A DNA stretch of 64,000 nucleotides from Alteromonas profundi (lineage in GTDB: Bacteria; Pseudomonadota; Gammaproteobacteria; Enterobacterales; Alteromonadaceae). The stretch's first letter is position 1. Each line of letters starts with the position of its first letter. The translations under genes were made by a program, and so were the position numbers. Shown here in pieces: positions 30,851-40,014 of the stretch. Under the pieces are notes generated by a model. It saw nothing but the letters and a program-made list of their open reading frames with translations, was not told the origin of the DNA and made no database searches. The stretch spans positions 1 to 64,000 of the forward strand of contig NZ_JAAAWN010000012.1 of NCBI RefSeq assembly GCF_010500865.1, given 5' to 3'.

Positions 30851-33800
30851 TTATGCTTCTGCGAAAGCTACTGCTTCGTCAACATCTACTGCCACCATCC
30901 TCGAAACGCCTGGTTCCGCCATCGTAACACCAGTCAAGTGACTTGCCATTTCCATCGCAATCTTATTGTGGGTGATATATATAAACTGCACAGTTTGTGA
31001 CATTTCTGATACCAAGTTACAGAAACGTCCAACATTTGCATCATCCAATGGTGCATCAACTTCATCCAGTAAACAAAACGGCGCTGGATTTAGTCTAAAT
31101 ATTGCAAACACCAATGATAAAGCGGTTAACGCTTTTTCTCCACCGCTTAACAGGTGAATCGTACTATTTTTCTTACCAGGCGGCCTTGCCATTATCGTTA
31201 CCCCGGTTTCCAAAAGGTCATCGTCAGTAAGTGCTAAGTATGCAGAGCCCCCTCCAAAAACTTTGGGAAATAGGGTTTTCAAATCGCTATTCACTTGCTC
31301 AAAGGTATTGGAAAAACGAGTACGGGTTTCCTTATCTATCTTTCGAATAGCACTTTGTAACGTTTCAAGGGCCTCATTTAGATCATTATATTGGGTATCT
31401 AAATGACGTTTACGTTCAGACTGGATATCAAATTCCTCTACCGCGGCTAAGTTAACCGCCCCCAATCGAGTAAGACTATTTTGGGTTTTTTCTAACTCTT
31501 TTTGCCACGTAGCCTCATCAGCGTTCTCGGGTAAGGTAGGAATTATGCTGTTAAGGGATAACTTGTCCTCAGCCAATTGCTCTATCAACGCATTGCTACG
31601 TACTCGGTAACCTTCAATATCAATGTTTAATTTTTCTATATCGCGGGTTCTACTTTGAATTTCTTTTGTTAATGCCTGCTGCCCTTTTTCTGTCTCGTTA
31701 AGCAATGACATTACTTTTTCCTGTTGGGCCTGATAGTCACCCCGTTGCGCTTCTAGTTGTTGCTTCTCGTCAAGTAAAGCCTGCAATTGTTGGTCTTGTT
31801 GCGTTTGCGGTGCGCTAAGCTGCTCTTTTTCCTCAACGAGGTTTTGCTGCCGCTTTTGATAGCTGGATAACTGTTCATTATTTCTATCTACTTGCTGCTG
31901 GTATAGCGCTTGGTGGTTTTCAAGCTGCTGATATTTTAAGGCTAAATCATGAACTTTCTGGGTTAATGAAGCAACTTTGCCGCGCAAGGTGTTCACTTTA
32001 TTTTCATAATGCTCGCGCTGTGCACTCACCGTTTCAACGTGCACTTCATGCTCAAGAATTTGCGCCTCTGCAACCTCCAACTTTTCAGACAAAGCAGCAA
32101 GCTGTTTCTCTTCTTTTTGCAAAATTTCGTTGTGCTTAGCCAGCTCAGTGCGCACTTTTGACGAACGGGTCTGCTGTTGCTCTTGCTGCATAGTGAGTAA
32201 AGACAGCGAACTCGCTAAGTTCGTCACCACGCTTTTGGCTTCTTGCCAGAGCGACTCACACGTAGCGCGGGCTTCTTCCGCCTCTGCTAGTTTCTCAGTT
32301 ATAATTGCGGCTTGGGCTTCTATCTGGGCATACTCTGTGTCTATTTGGGTCAGTTCTTGGGTAAGCTGAGCAATTTTATTCGCGCGCTGAATAACACCGT
32401 CTTCACGCTCACCAGGTAACACCACCCAGTCGCGCCCACACCATAGCCCAGAATACGCCAGCGCTGATTGATGGGACGCTAGCGTTTCTCTCGTTGCCAG
32501 AGCCCCCGCATCTTGCTCAAACAGGAAAATGTCATTAAAGGCCCTTGGCACCCGCGCAGAAGTAAGGGCTTTAGCAAGGGTACCGCTAGATTTTTTATCG
32601 GTAAATTGATGATTGATGAAAATAGGTACGCCTTTGGGCAGGCAATGGTCACTGTGTGGGTCAGTGATAATCTCATCATTGTTTAATAATACGTAAGGTT
32701 GATGCCATCCGTGCAACACAACTTCGGTACAACGGCTAAGTGAAGGAGGAACATCAAGAACCTGCCATAATGGCTTAATGGTGTCATCTAAGGTATCCGG
32801 AATGCCTCCCGCGTCTTCTTGTAAAGCCATAAGCGCAGCTTGAGTAGACCGTACTGACTGTTGACGGCCCGCCAATTGGTTCGCCTCGCTTTGTACACGC
32901 TTGAGTTGTTGTTGGTAATCTAACACCGTCTGCTTGGCATTTTTGTCGCTCTCTTCACCTAGTGCGCACTGCTGTCTTGCTTCCTCTATTTGCGCCTCTA
33001 CCGTGGTAATTTTATCGGCCAGATTCTCTTCATCTAGCTGCGCCCGCTCATCATTTAGCTCGCTAATACGCTGTGATGTACGTAGCTGCATGCTCATGGT
33101 GGCTTGAATTTGACTATGGCAGGCTTGTACTTCTTGCTTTAGCCGGTGATAGGTTTGTTCATGTTCGCGGCTTTGTATATTAAATTCCCGTAGCTTTTCT
33201 TCTGCCTCTATAAACGCCTGCTCGGCTTGCTCATGCTCTTCTTCTACTAGCGCTTGTTGTGGCATAAGCTTATCTAACTCGGCGCGTGAGCGAACCAACG
33301 CGTTTTCAGCCTCACTCTTTGAACTGACCAACAGGTTTATTTGCTGCTCAATCTCTTCTAGTTCTCGGTTAATTTGATTTAGGCGTTGCTGGCGATGCAA
33401 GGCGTTTTGTTCGAGCCGAGTAATACTATTACTGGTAGTAAATATTGCCTGTTGAATATCGTCAATTGTCTGCTTTAATTCACTATGTTGGGTGCGATAA
33501 CGCTGAATGCCAGCTTCATCGCCCTTACTTTGTGAGACTAATGCATCTAGTTGTTGTTGGTAGGTCGATTGCTGAGCTTGCAACGAGTCTATGTGTTGGT
33601 TAATTTGATTAAAACGTATTGCCGCTAACTGGCCTTTGAGTTCTCGAAGTCGTCCACGCAGTGTTTTATAACGGGTGGCTGCTGCCGCTTGACGTTGCAA
33701 TTTTTCGATTTGTTGGGCAAGTTCATCGCGCACGTCGTCAAGCCGTGTAAGGTTATCTTGCGTGTGGCGAATACGGTTTTCTGTTTCTCGGCGCCGCTCT

Positions 33801-34321
33801 TTATACTTTGATATGCCTGCCGCTTCTTCGATAAACACCCGTAACTCTTGTGGCTTCGACTCAATAAGCCGTGAAATCATCCCCTGTTCGATAATGGCAT
33901 ATGACCGCGGCCCGAGCCCGGTGCCTAGGAACAAATCGGTGACGTCCCGTTTTCTACATTTGGTACCGTTAAGAAAATAACTCGACTGCCCATCTCGGGT
34001 TACTAAGCGCCGTACCGACAACTCGCTATAGTTTGCATATTCGCCGCCTATACGCCCTGCACTATTGTCAAAGACCAGTTCAACGCTACATTGTCCTACT
34101 GGTTTTCGTGCCGAAGATCCGTTAAAAATCACGTCTGTCATGGCATCGCCGCGTAAGTTTTTAGCGGAGCTTTCACCTAGTACCCAACGAACAGCATCAA
34201 TAACATTGGATTTTCCACAGCCATTAGGGCCTACCACAGCGGTCATATCGCCGGGAAATGGGATATTGGTGGGGTCGACGAAGGATTTGAACCCTGCAAG
34301 TCTGATTTTCTTTAGCCGCAC
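30851..34321 (-). CDS. smc: Chromosome segregation protein SMC
   Basis: This is a structural-maintenance-of-chromosomes ATPase that organises DNA with ScpA and ScpB. Its 1156 residues have the full plan: N-terminal Walker A GPNGCGKSN (near 32), coiled coil about 165-490, hinge about 500-650, second coiled coil to about 1000, C-terminal signature LLSGGEKALTALSL and Walker B FCLLDEVDAPLDD. Start codon GTG 34321 has AAGGG five bases upstream. The presence of smc suggests this lineage does not rely on MukBEF. Confidence 0.96.
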   Translation of the reverse strand: MRLKKIRLAGFKSFVDPTNIPFPGDMTAVVGPNGCGKSNVIDAVRWVLGESSAKNLRGDAMTDVIFNGSSARKPVGQCSVELVFDNSAGRIGGEYANYSELSVRRLVTRDGQSSYFLNGTKCRKRDVTDLFLGTGLGPRSYAIIEQGMISRLIESKPQELRVFIEEAAGISKYKERRRETENRIRHTQDNLTRLDDVRDELAQQIEKLQRQAAAATRYKTLRGRLRELKGQLAAIRFNQINQHIDSLQAQQSTYQQQLDALVSQSKGDEAGIQRYRTQHSELKQTIDDIQQAIFTTSNSITRLEQNALHRQQRLNQINRELEEIEQQINLLVSSKSEAENALVRSRAELDKLMPQQALVEEEHEQAEQAFIEAEEKLREFNIQSREHEQTYHRLKQEVQACHSQIQATMSMQLRTSQRISELNDERAQLDEENLADKITTVEAQIEEARQQCALGEESDKNAKQTVLDYQQQLKRVQSEANQLAGRQQSVRSTQAALMALQEDAGGIPDTLDDTIKPLWQVLDVPPSLSRCTEVVLHGWHQPYVLLNNDEIITDPHSDHCLPKGVPIFINHQFTDKKSSGTLAKALTSARVPRAFNDIFLFEQDAGALATRETLASHQSALAYSGLWCGRDWVVLPGEREDGVIQRANKIAQLTQELTQIDTEYAQIEAQAAIITEKLAEAEEARATCESLWQEAKSVVTNLASSLSLLTMQQEQQQTRSSKVRTELAKHNEILQKEEKQLAALSEKLEVAEAQILEHEVHVETVSAQREHYENKVNTLRGKVASLTQKVHDLALKYQQLENHQALYQQQVDRNNEQLSSYQKRQQNLVEEKEQLSAPQTQQDQQLQALLDEKQQLEAQRGDYQAQQEKVMSLLNETEKGQQALTKEIQSRTRDIEKLNIDIEGYRVRSNALIEQLAEDKLSLNSIIPTLPENADEATWQKELEKTQNSLTRLGAVNLAAVEEFDIQSERKRHLDTQYNDLNEALETLQSAIRKIDKETRTRFSNTFEQVNSDLKTLFPKVFGGGSAYLALTDDDLLETGVTIMARPPGKKNSTIHLLSGGEKALTALSLVFAIFRLNPAPFCLLDEVDAPLDDANVGRFCNLVSEMSQTVQFIYITHNKIAMEMASHLTGVTMAEPGVSRMVAVDVDEAVAFAEA

Positions 34322-34561
34322 ACGCTGCCCTTACGTTGGAACGTAATTATTGTAAAATGCTGTTTGGAATTGACACTTTTCATTGTTGAACGTAACACGA
34401 CATTCTGTGTTGTCAGCCTCTGACGGGCATTTTAGTTATTATTATTCATCGACTTTACCAAATCTAATAGCTTGTAACAATTACCATTTAATGTGGTCTC
34501 TCTACACAGGTATACTATTAAAACCGCGGGTATGTGTCCGTGATTTACGCAAGGAGTAGAA

Positions 34562-35314
34562 ATGCAATCCCACAGTGGTATCCATTATTTTTTCGAAGGT
34601 TTTTCGCTGATAAAAACAAAAGGGCTCAAACGCTTTGTTTTCGTTCCCTTAACCATCAACCTATTACTTTTTTCTGTGGCATTTTACTTTTTGTTTGGCC
34701 AAATAGAATTCGGTATAGCCTATGTTATAAGCCTAGTACCAGAATGGCTAGGATGGGTTAAAACTGCCATTAGCTTTTTCCTTTGGCCACTGGCTGTGAT
34801 CAGTGTGTTGCTTATTTTTGCTTTAATCTTTGGCACCTTGGCAAATTGGATAGCTGCGCCCTTTAATGGTGTGTTATCGGAAAAAGTAGAGCGTCATTTA
34901 ACGGGTGAGGATTTAGGGGATGAAGGCCTTTTTTCGTTAATAAAAGATATTCCTCGCACCCTAGGACGGGAACTGACCAAGTTAACCTGGTATATCCCCC
35001 GGGCCATAGGCTTCCTTTTGCTGTTTTTTCTACTTCCGGTTATTGGCCAGGTAATATGGTTTTTATTTTCTGCATGGATGATGGCGATACAATACTGTGA
35101 CTACCCTTACGATAACCATAAAATATCGTTTAAGCGTATGCAGGGGCAATTATCGTTGCATAAAGGAAAAGCCCTGTCATTTGGCATAATGGTGAATGTT
35201 TTTTCACTTATACCCGTGGTCAATTTTATTATAATGCCTGTGGCTATTTGTGGGGCCACTGCCATGTGGGTGAACGAGTTAAAATCACAAGCGCTGGCCC
35301 CTTCTCCCCAATAA
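34562..35314 (+). CDS. cysZ: Sulfate transporter CysZ
   Basis: This inner-membrane protein mediates sulfate uptake for cysteine synthesis. It has 250 residues in the EI24/CysZ family. The features are GIHYFFEGFSLIKTKGLKRF at the start, several hydrophobic helices, NWIAAPFNGVLSEKVE and a YCDYPYDNHKISF segment. ATG 34562 is preceded by AAGGAG. It is divergent from smc and convergent with the next gene, with only four bases between the two stops. Confidence 0.9.
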   Translation: MQSHSGIHYFFEGFSLIKTKGLKRFVFVPLTINLLLFSVAFYFLFGQIEFGIAYVISLVPEWLGWVKTAISFFLWPLAVISVLLIFALIFGTLANWIAAPFNGVLSEKVERHLTGEDLGDEGLFSLIKDIPRTLGRELTKLTWYIPRAIGFLLLFFLLPVIGQVIWFLFSAWMMAIQYCDYPYDNHKISFKRMQGQLSLHKGKALSFGIMVNVFSLIPVVNFIIMPVAICGATAMWVNELKSQALAPSPQ

Positions 35315-35318
35315 AACG

Positions 35319-36896
35319 TTATTTAACTAAAGTGGGTTGTGCAAACCCACTTTCATAAACATCTAGCCACTGACCGGCGCTGTCCGTATTGCCTTGCTTA
35401 TGAAATGCCTGAAATAAATTCATTGATATGGGACGTTGGGCGTTGGGGTTTTCCAGTTGAGCTTGCCACAAACGTAAATATAATGCGGGGATAACCCCAA
35501 TGTCGTGATGCTCCATAAATGTTACCTCTACACTGGGTTTATAGGCATTGCGCTGTATGGCTTCACACGTTTTTGCTTTACCCACTAACAAGCTACTAGG
35601 ATCCCGTGGCAATGATGGGTTGTTATCGGCAAGAGCCTGCTGCCATAATTTCACTGTGGCAATAGGCTGGTAGGTAAGCATCCCATCTACAACTAAGTTT
35701 GGCGGGGCGAAATTGCCAATGCGTGTTGGCTGACAGTAGCGATTCGCCGCGCTCCTAGATAAAGGGTATTCATCAATAAACCCCGCAAAGTGCGCAAGTT
35801 CGTGCACGAATACAGAGTAATCATCGCTAATATCAAGGAACATTACCCCATTTTGTACGCTGGCCTTGCCTTGCGTAGATACCACTACAGCATGGGTTAA
35901 CTGTCGCTTTTCCACCACTGGGGCGAGGGGTCTAATATCGCACCCTAATCGGTTGCTACCGTTAAAATTTTCGCTACAGTCTACGCTGTCATTTTCAAGC
36001 CAAATAGGCGGCGCGATGCATAAGGATAAAGGTTTTAGTCGCGTATCTTGTCGATACTGCTGGTATAACGCGTTTGCGCGGGTAATGGTGGATAGCGAGG
36101 TTGCGAATAACTGTATACGTTGATGGCATACTTTATCACTGGGCCAAACAAATGTTGAAGCTTGAATAGGCGTTATCGGCGAATACGTCTTTAATACGCG
36201 GCCCAATTCTGCGGCCTGCTTATGGCCACCGTCCGCCGCTTTTTTAAAGTAGGCTTTCGCCTGATTTCGTTTGTTTTCATCCCATAGTAAACGCCCATAT
36301 TTGAACGCACTTTGCATGTTATTATCAGCTATTTTAGCCAGCCAAGGTTTCGCTTTTTTTTGCTCACCTTGCAACAGATACCAATCGGCCAGCGCCGCTT
36401 GGGCTGGTTCATAATCAAGGTTTGCGGCTCGGAGCAACCATGTCTCTCTTACCTCAGGATCTTCACTTGCCATCGCAAAGGTTAACTGGGCTTCTGGAAC
36501 ATTCCCCTTCGCTGCGAGATAAACAAATCGTTCTGAAGCTTGCTCTTCACCTAACAGCTGATATAAGGCCCATGCAGCGGACGCGTTGTCACGTTCCACT
36601 AACCTCTCTAACCAGTAGGTTACGCGATACTGCTGGGCCGTTTCCGCCAATAATTGTTCTGCTGGGGAGTACCCTTGTTGTGTAGCAAGCCACAATAAAG
36701 GTAACGCCGCTGCTTGCGGTGTATAGACAAAGTCTGGTTGACTAAAGGGGGCGGTTGACGCACTAGCCGACAAGCTCTCATTCACCAGTGGTGAATAAAG
36801 CGCATCACTGGCATTGCGGTAAAGTTGAGGCGCATAACGACCTGCATCGCCAGAAACAAGTAAAAGTGCCACTATGGCAAGTACAAAGCCTCTCAT
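35319..36896 (-). CDS. Secreted Sel1-repeat protein with zincin motif
   Basis: This 525-residue protein begins with a short cleavable-type signal (MRGFVLAIVALLLVSGDAG), without a lipobox, so it is probably periplasmic. Residues about 70-240 are alpha-helical TPR/Sel1-like repeats (for example AYFKKAADGGHKQAAELG). Residues about 250-480 form a separate domain with several cysteines and the motif HELAHFAGFIDE at 365-376. This fits a zincin metallopeptidase HExxH helix with a downstream acidic residue. It lies 14 bases downstream of nlpI on the same strand, so they probably form one operon. Peptidase activity is inferred from the motif alone. Confidence 0.75.
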   Translation of the reverse strand: MRGFVLAIVALLLVSGDAGRYAPQLYRNASDALYSPLVNESLSASASTAPFSQPDFVYTPQAAALPLLWLATQQGYSPAEQLLAETAQQYRVTYWLERLVERDNASAAWALYQLLGEEQASERFVYLAAKGNVPEAQLTFAMASEDPEVRETWLLRAANLDYEPAQAALADWYLLQGEQKKAKPWLAKIADNNMQSAFKYGRLLWDENKRNQAKAYFKKAADGGHKQAAELGRVLKTYSPITPIQASTFVWPSDKVCHQRIQLFATSLSTITRANALYQQYRQDTRLKPLSLCIAPPIWLENDSVDCSENFNGSNRLGCDIRPLAPVVEKRQLTHAVVVSTQGKASVQNGVMFLDISDDYSVFVHELAHFAGFIDEYPLSRSAANRYCQPTRIGNFAPPNLVVDGMLTYQPIATVKLWQQALADNNPSLPRDPSSLLVGKAKTCEAIQRNAYKPSVEVTFMEHHDIGVIPALYLRLWQAQLENPNAQRPISMNLFQAFHKQGNTDSAGQWLDVYESGFAQPTLVK

Positions 36897-36910
36897 AACT
36901 GGCGCAAATA

Positions 36911-37807
36911 TTACTCGGGTGCACGTTGGCGCAGACGGTATAGCTCCAATCTTGCGTATCTGTGCTCAACATAATCGTACACATTAGTACTTAGCGCTAA
37001 TTTAAAATAATTAGACGCAATACCGCTATTTCCTCTCTGCTGATGGTATTTGCCTAAATAGAAGTAGGCTTCGCACAGTCTATCGGTTAAGCCGCGCTGG
37101 CTTTTGACCCCATTAAGCAGAGAGTTTAATACATCGTTTTCACTCTTAAGCCCTAAATACATATCAACAATGCTGGTAGCCCAATGGTCGTTATTTAACG
37201 CTGGACGTACGCCTGCTAAAAAGGATTCGCCTTGCTCAGCAGAGACTTCATAGTTGGCAAAGTATGCCCATAACGCACGAAAGGGGTCGCTAATATCTTC
37301 TTTTGCAAAGGTATCAAGATCTTTAATGGCCAGCTCTGCCCTACCGCCGTAATACAATGCAATACCGCGATTAAGAAAAGCAAAATGGTAATCTGGATTA
37401 ATTTCTAATGTAGAGTCAAATGCATCGTAAGCTTGAATAAACTCACTTTGCTGAATGAAGTGAATGCCGAGTGAGTTGTACGCTTCGGCCAGATCCGGTT
37501 TTAGCTGTATCGCTTGATTGTAATCAAATTGCGCTAAACCAGACAACCCAACACTGTCATAAAGCATGCCGCGCTGAAAATGCAATTCGGCTTTATCGTC
37601 TTCTGACAATGCTGTACTGGTTAATATTTGGTTGTAACGTGCAATAGCCATTTCAGAACGCGGATTAACGGGCGCCGGTTCAGCAAGTAATAAGTTTCCC
37701 ATCTCGGGTTTTTGGCTAACTTCTGGTGTTTGAGCACAACCGCCCAATAATCCAACAAACAAAAGAAAAAAAGTGAGACTAACGTTTCTGCGCATGGTAA
37801 AAAGCAT
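36911..37807 (-). CDS. nlpI: Lipoprotein NlpI
   Basis: This is an outer-membrane lipoprotein with TPR repeats. In E. coli NlpI is an adaptor that brings peptidoglycan hydrolases such as MepS to the protease Prc. Its 298 residues have a signal peptide ending in LLGGC (lipidated Cys24), then TPRs with RGMLYDSVGLSGLAQFDYNQA, YNSLGIHFIQQ and AFLNRGIALYYGG, which match E. coli NlpI closely. ATG 37807 is used; an ATG four codons downstream is possible. In E. coli nlpI sits beside pnp; here several genes lie between them. Confidence 0.93.
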   Translation of the reverse strand: MLFTMRRNVSLTFFLLFVGLLGGCAQTPEVSQKPEMGNLLLAEPAPVNPRSEMAIARYNQILTSTALSEDDKAELHFQRGMLYDSVGLSGLAQFDYNQAIQLKPDLAEAYNSLGIHFIQQSEFIQAYDAFDSTLEINPDYHFAFLNRGIALYYGGRAELAIKDLDTFAKEDISDPFRALWAYFANYEVSAEQGESFLAGVRPALNNDHWATSIVDMYLGLKSENDVLNSLLNGVKSQRGLTDRLCEAYFYLGKYHQQRGNSGIASNYFKLALSTNVYDYVEHRYARLELYRLRQRAPE

Positions 37808-37925
37808 ACTTCAAGTAAGAAAATAAATTCCGCTAAAGAATAGTGCGACAGCGGCTACATAAGCCGCAACCTTCTCGCATTTAGTATAAAAAGTAAAGTC
37901 TATTAGCGGCGATAAGCAGGTAGCT

Positions 37926-38333
37926 ATGACAAATAACAATATAAAATTACTTATTGAAAAGGCCTACAGTGCCCAACAACATTCTCACTCTCCTTATTCT
38001 AGCTTCAAGGTAGGAGCAGCGCTCATTTCAGATAATGGCGACGTTTTTTCGGGCTGCAACGTAGAGAGCGCTGCATTTCCCCTAGGGCAATGCGCAGAAG
38101 CAACAGCAATTGGCAATATGGTTACCCATGGTGGAAAGCGTATATCTCATATTGTGATTGCAAGCCCTAACGATGATTTTTGCTTTCCCTGTGGAGGATG
38201 TAGACAAAAAATTGCAGAATTCGCGCCGGACGACACCCCGGTTACCATGGTAACGAAAACAGGTGAAACTCACGATACTACCATTGGCGAACTATTACCT
38301 AACGCATTTCGAGCGCATGCTTTAGATAAATAA
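37926..38333 (+). CDS. cdd: Cytidine deaminase
   Basis: This pyrimidine-salvage enzyme deaminates cytidine and deoxycytidine. At 135 residues it belongs to the short homotetrameric, zinc-dependent type, not the longer E. coli dimeric type. The catalytic glutamate and first zinc ligand lie in GQCAEATAIGNM. The remaining ligands lie in PCGGCRQKIAEF. CNVESAAFP corresponds to the usual CNVENA substrate loop. It is divergent from nlpI and ends at a bidirectional terminator. Confidence 0.93.
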   Translation: MTNNNIKLLIEKAYSAQQHSHSPYSSFKVGAALISDNGDVFSGCNVESAAFPLGQCAEATAIGNMVTHGGKRISHIVIASPNDDFCFPCGGCRQKIAEFAPDDTPVTMVTKTGETHDTTIGELLPNAFRAHALDK

Positions 38334-38361
38334 CAGGCTGTCACACCCGCCTAAGGCATAA

Positions 38362-38402
38362 AAAATACGCTAGCTACTACGTGAGGTTAGCTAGCGTATT
38401 TT
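38362..38402. terminator. Bidirectional terminator between cdd and small membrane protein gene
   Basis: A 14-bp stem (AAATACGCTAGCT with AGCTAGCGTATTT) has T runs on both strands. It overlaps the stop codon of the minus-strand gene. Confidence 0.85.
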
Positions 38403-38532
38403 ATTTTTCTTTTTTATCTCTATTACGATCGTCTTGCTTTTTATTAAGCTTAGCTGCGGCCACAAAGGCTATAAAAAATAGCGCAAAAATTACTACCCCA
38501 ACCCATATAAGTATATTAACCAAAAAGTCCAT
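38401..38532 (-). CDS. Small membrane protein, 43 residues
   Basis: This is a short gene that length-based ORF calling misses. It starts at ATG 38532 with GAGTG five bases upstream and stops at TAA 38401. The product starts with MDFLVN, has a single hydrophobic helix (about residues 4-27) and ends in a strongly charged tail rich in Lys, Asp and Arg. This is a classical bitopic micro-protein layout with a cytoplasmic tail. Its stop overlaps the terminator shared with cdd. No family is recognised, and function is unknown. Confidence 0.6.
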   Translation of the reverse strand: MDFLVNILIWVGVVIFALFFIAFVAAAKLNKKQDDRNRDKKEK

Positions 38533-38854
38533 AATTCACTCATTTAAGGTATCCAAGCTACCAGTCTACTCTTTTTATCCAGCGAACAGAATAAAAGCGC
38601 GGTATTCAATTATATAGACACCATAGTAACGCGGTTGGGAGGGGGTTCGGTAATCAGGCTTGAATGCTTATAAAAAAACAAGAAAGGATAACCGTATTAA
38701 ATAGACAGTTTCTTCTTTTATTGTTTTGCGCGCTAAGTTACAAAAAGCCAGCTTGTGCTCAAGCCGAGGCTTATACGTGGATCTAATTTCTAGATGAAAC
38801 GCCTATAAGGTACTATGTATATGATAATTAATAGCGAACCAGGGATAGGAATCG
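38533..38854. other. Gap upstream of the orphan gene, with left inverted-repeat arm
   Basis: These 322 bases hold no credible gene. They carry the left arm (38763-38780) of an 18-base inverted repeat whose other arm lies behind the next gene, and a small hairpin ATCTA/TAGAT at 38781-38795. The rest is AT-rich and should hold the promoters of both flanking genes. Confidence 0.6.
38763..38780 (+). repeat. Inverted repeat, left arm (18 bp)
   Basis: GCCGAGGCTTATACGTGG is exactly complementary to 39575-39592. The similarity extends outward through a shared GCCAGC block 9-10 bases away on each side. Confidence 0.85.
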
Positions 38855-39535
38855 ATGACTGAACGGAAATTACCAAGACCCGATAAATATGCATCTTGCC
38901 CAAGTGAAGGAAAGATACTTGAGTACTATGCAGGGACATTTGACACAGTTTTTGTCGCTTTCCATCAATTTTATGATAAAGGAAAAATTAGTTCTAAAGA
39001 GTTTGAGGGGGATAATTGGCCTGCTAATCCTGAAATTAGGGATAAATGCAGTAGCGTAACTTGGAGTGAAATATTGAAAATCACAGGCATACCTAGTTTG
39101 GCTGATTTGGATGCTGGTCTAAGAACTTATATCAGCGGCTTAAAGAGACAGTTTGAAAATAGAGATACAGCGAAAGCAATAAACGAACTTAGTGACAACA
39201 TTGTTATACCTGCTGAAGGGTTTATTTGTCCGTTTGTAGAGGGAAAGCTACTCAATGCCTTGTTTTCGAATGGTGAAAAGTGGTTGTGGGTTGGTGATGA
39301 GTTCGGAACAGAAAGAAAACTATGGTGGATTGAAGACCTTTTGAGTAAAGAGGTGATACCGTCTTCGGCATGTAGCTATATTCCTGACAAGAGCATATCA
39401 GTCACGACACATTGGGATAGCCATTGCACTTTTATCTGTGGTAACGGAGATAAAATTAGAAAAATATTAAATGACGCTGATTTGGAAGGATTCTACTGCG
39501 ACGAAAATACAGAGGTATATTGGGGCCTTCACTAA
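38855..39535 (+). CDS. Orphan protein, DUF2711-like
   Basis: This 226-residue soluble protein has a good ribosome site (AGGGATAGGA). It has no signal peptide or membrane helix. The conserved-looking C-terminal half carries WLWVGDEFGTERKLWW, TTHWDSHCTFICG and LEGFYCDENTEVYW, which resemble the DUF2711 family. Function is unknown, and an immunity-type role is speculative. The gene is visibly more AT-rich than its neighbours and is enclosed by an 18-base inverted repeat, suggesting recent acquisition. Confidence 0.7.
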   Translation: MTERKLPRPDKYASCPSEGKILEYYAGTFDTVFVAFHQFYDKGKISSKEFEGDNWPANPEIRDKCSSVTWSEILKITGIPSLADLDAGLRTYISGLKRQFENRDTAKAINELSDNIVIPAEGFICPFVEGKLLNALFSNGEKWLWVGDEFGTERKLWWIEDLLSKEVIPSSACSYIPDKSISVTTHWDSHCTFICGNGDKIRKILNDADLEGFYCDENTEVYWGLH

Positions 39536-39537
39536 AA

Positions 39538-39567
39538 AACTAGGGCGTTCTTTCGAACGCCCTAGTT
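39538..39567. terminator. Strong hairpin between DUF2711-like and DUF1244 genes
   Basis: A perfect 13-bp stem (39538-39550 with 39555-39567, loop TTTC) starts two bases after the orphan gene stop. The T tract is on the minus strand, so it chiefly terminates the DUF1244 gene. Confidence 0.85.
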
Positions 39568-39574
39568 AGAAGTC

Positions 39575-39592
39575 CCACGTATAAGCCTCGGC
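39575..39592 (-). repeat. Inverted repeat, right arm (18 bp)
   Basis: This is the exact reverse complement of 38763-38780. On the minus strand it lies just downstream of the DUF1244 gene and upstream of its terminator. Confidence 0.85.
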
Positions 39593-39617
39593 CTGGCTTT
39601 TGCTGGCTACGTTTAAT

Positions 39618-39911
39618 TTATTTTTTCTGCCTTGCGGCCAGTTTTTCTAACTGCTCGTTCGTGGCAGGCAGCTGATGGTTTTCTTTCCATTGTGAGTATG
39701 GCATTTTGTAAACCACTTCACGCGCCGCTTCGTAATCCACATCTTCCCCTTGCTCACTGGCGGCAGCGGAATACCATTTCGCCAAACAGTTGCGACAAAA
39801 ATCGGCCAAAATCATTAAGTCAATATTTTGCACATCTTTGTTTTCATCTAGGTGCGCAACTAAACGACGGAAAACCGCGGCTTCAATCTCGGTCTGCGTT
39901 TTTTTATCCAT
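39618..39911 (-). CDS. DUF1244 family protein
   Basis: This is a 97-residue soluble protein of the DUF1244 family. The core VFRRLVAHLDENKDVQNIDL, then FCRNCLAKWY and AREVVYKMPYSQWK, is highly conserved across proteobacteria. The paired cysteines in FCRNC suggest metal binding, but function is unknown. It is downstream of pnp, separated by a terminator, and ends at the strong hairpin shared with the orphan gene. Confidence 0.85.
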   Translation of the reverse strand: MDKKTQTEIEAAVFRRLVAHLDENKDVQNIDLMILADFCRNCLAKWYSAAASEQGEDVDYEAAREVVYKMPYSQWKENHQLPATNEQLEKLAARQKK

Positions 39912-39940
39912 ATTTCACCTTTAAACCTATAATTTTTAGC

Positions 39941-39965
39941 AAAAAAAGGGAGCTAAGCTCCCTTT
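39941..39965 (-). terminator. Intrinsic terminator of pnp
   Basis: A GGGAGC/GCTCCC stem is followed on the minus strand by seven T, about 50 bases after the pnp stop. A second perfect stem (AAGGCGCA/TGCGCCTT, about 39990-40008) lies between. Confidence 0.8.
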
Positions 39966-40014
39966 CTATAGTATCTTAATTTAGCGTACTGAAGGCGCAC
40001 TATGCGCCTTACGC

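Noticed and set aside
38740..39610. Integron gene cassette with attC site
   Set aside because: The flanking 18-base repeats are inverted, not direct, and I see no R'/R'' core sites (GTTRRRY) in attC arrangement.
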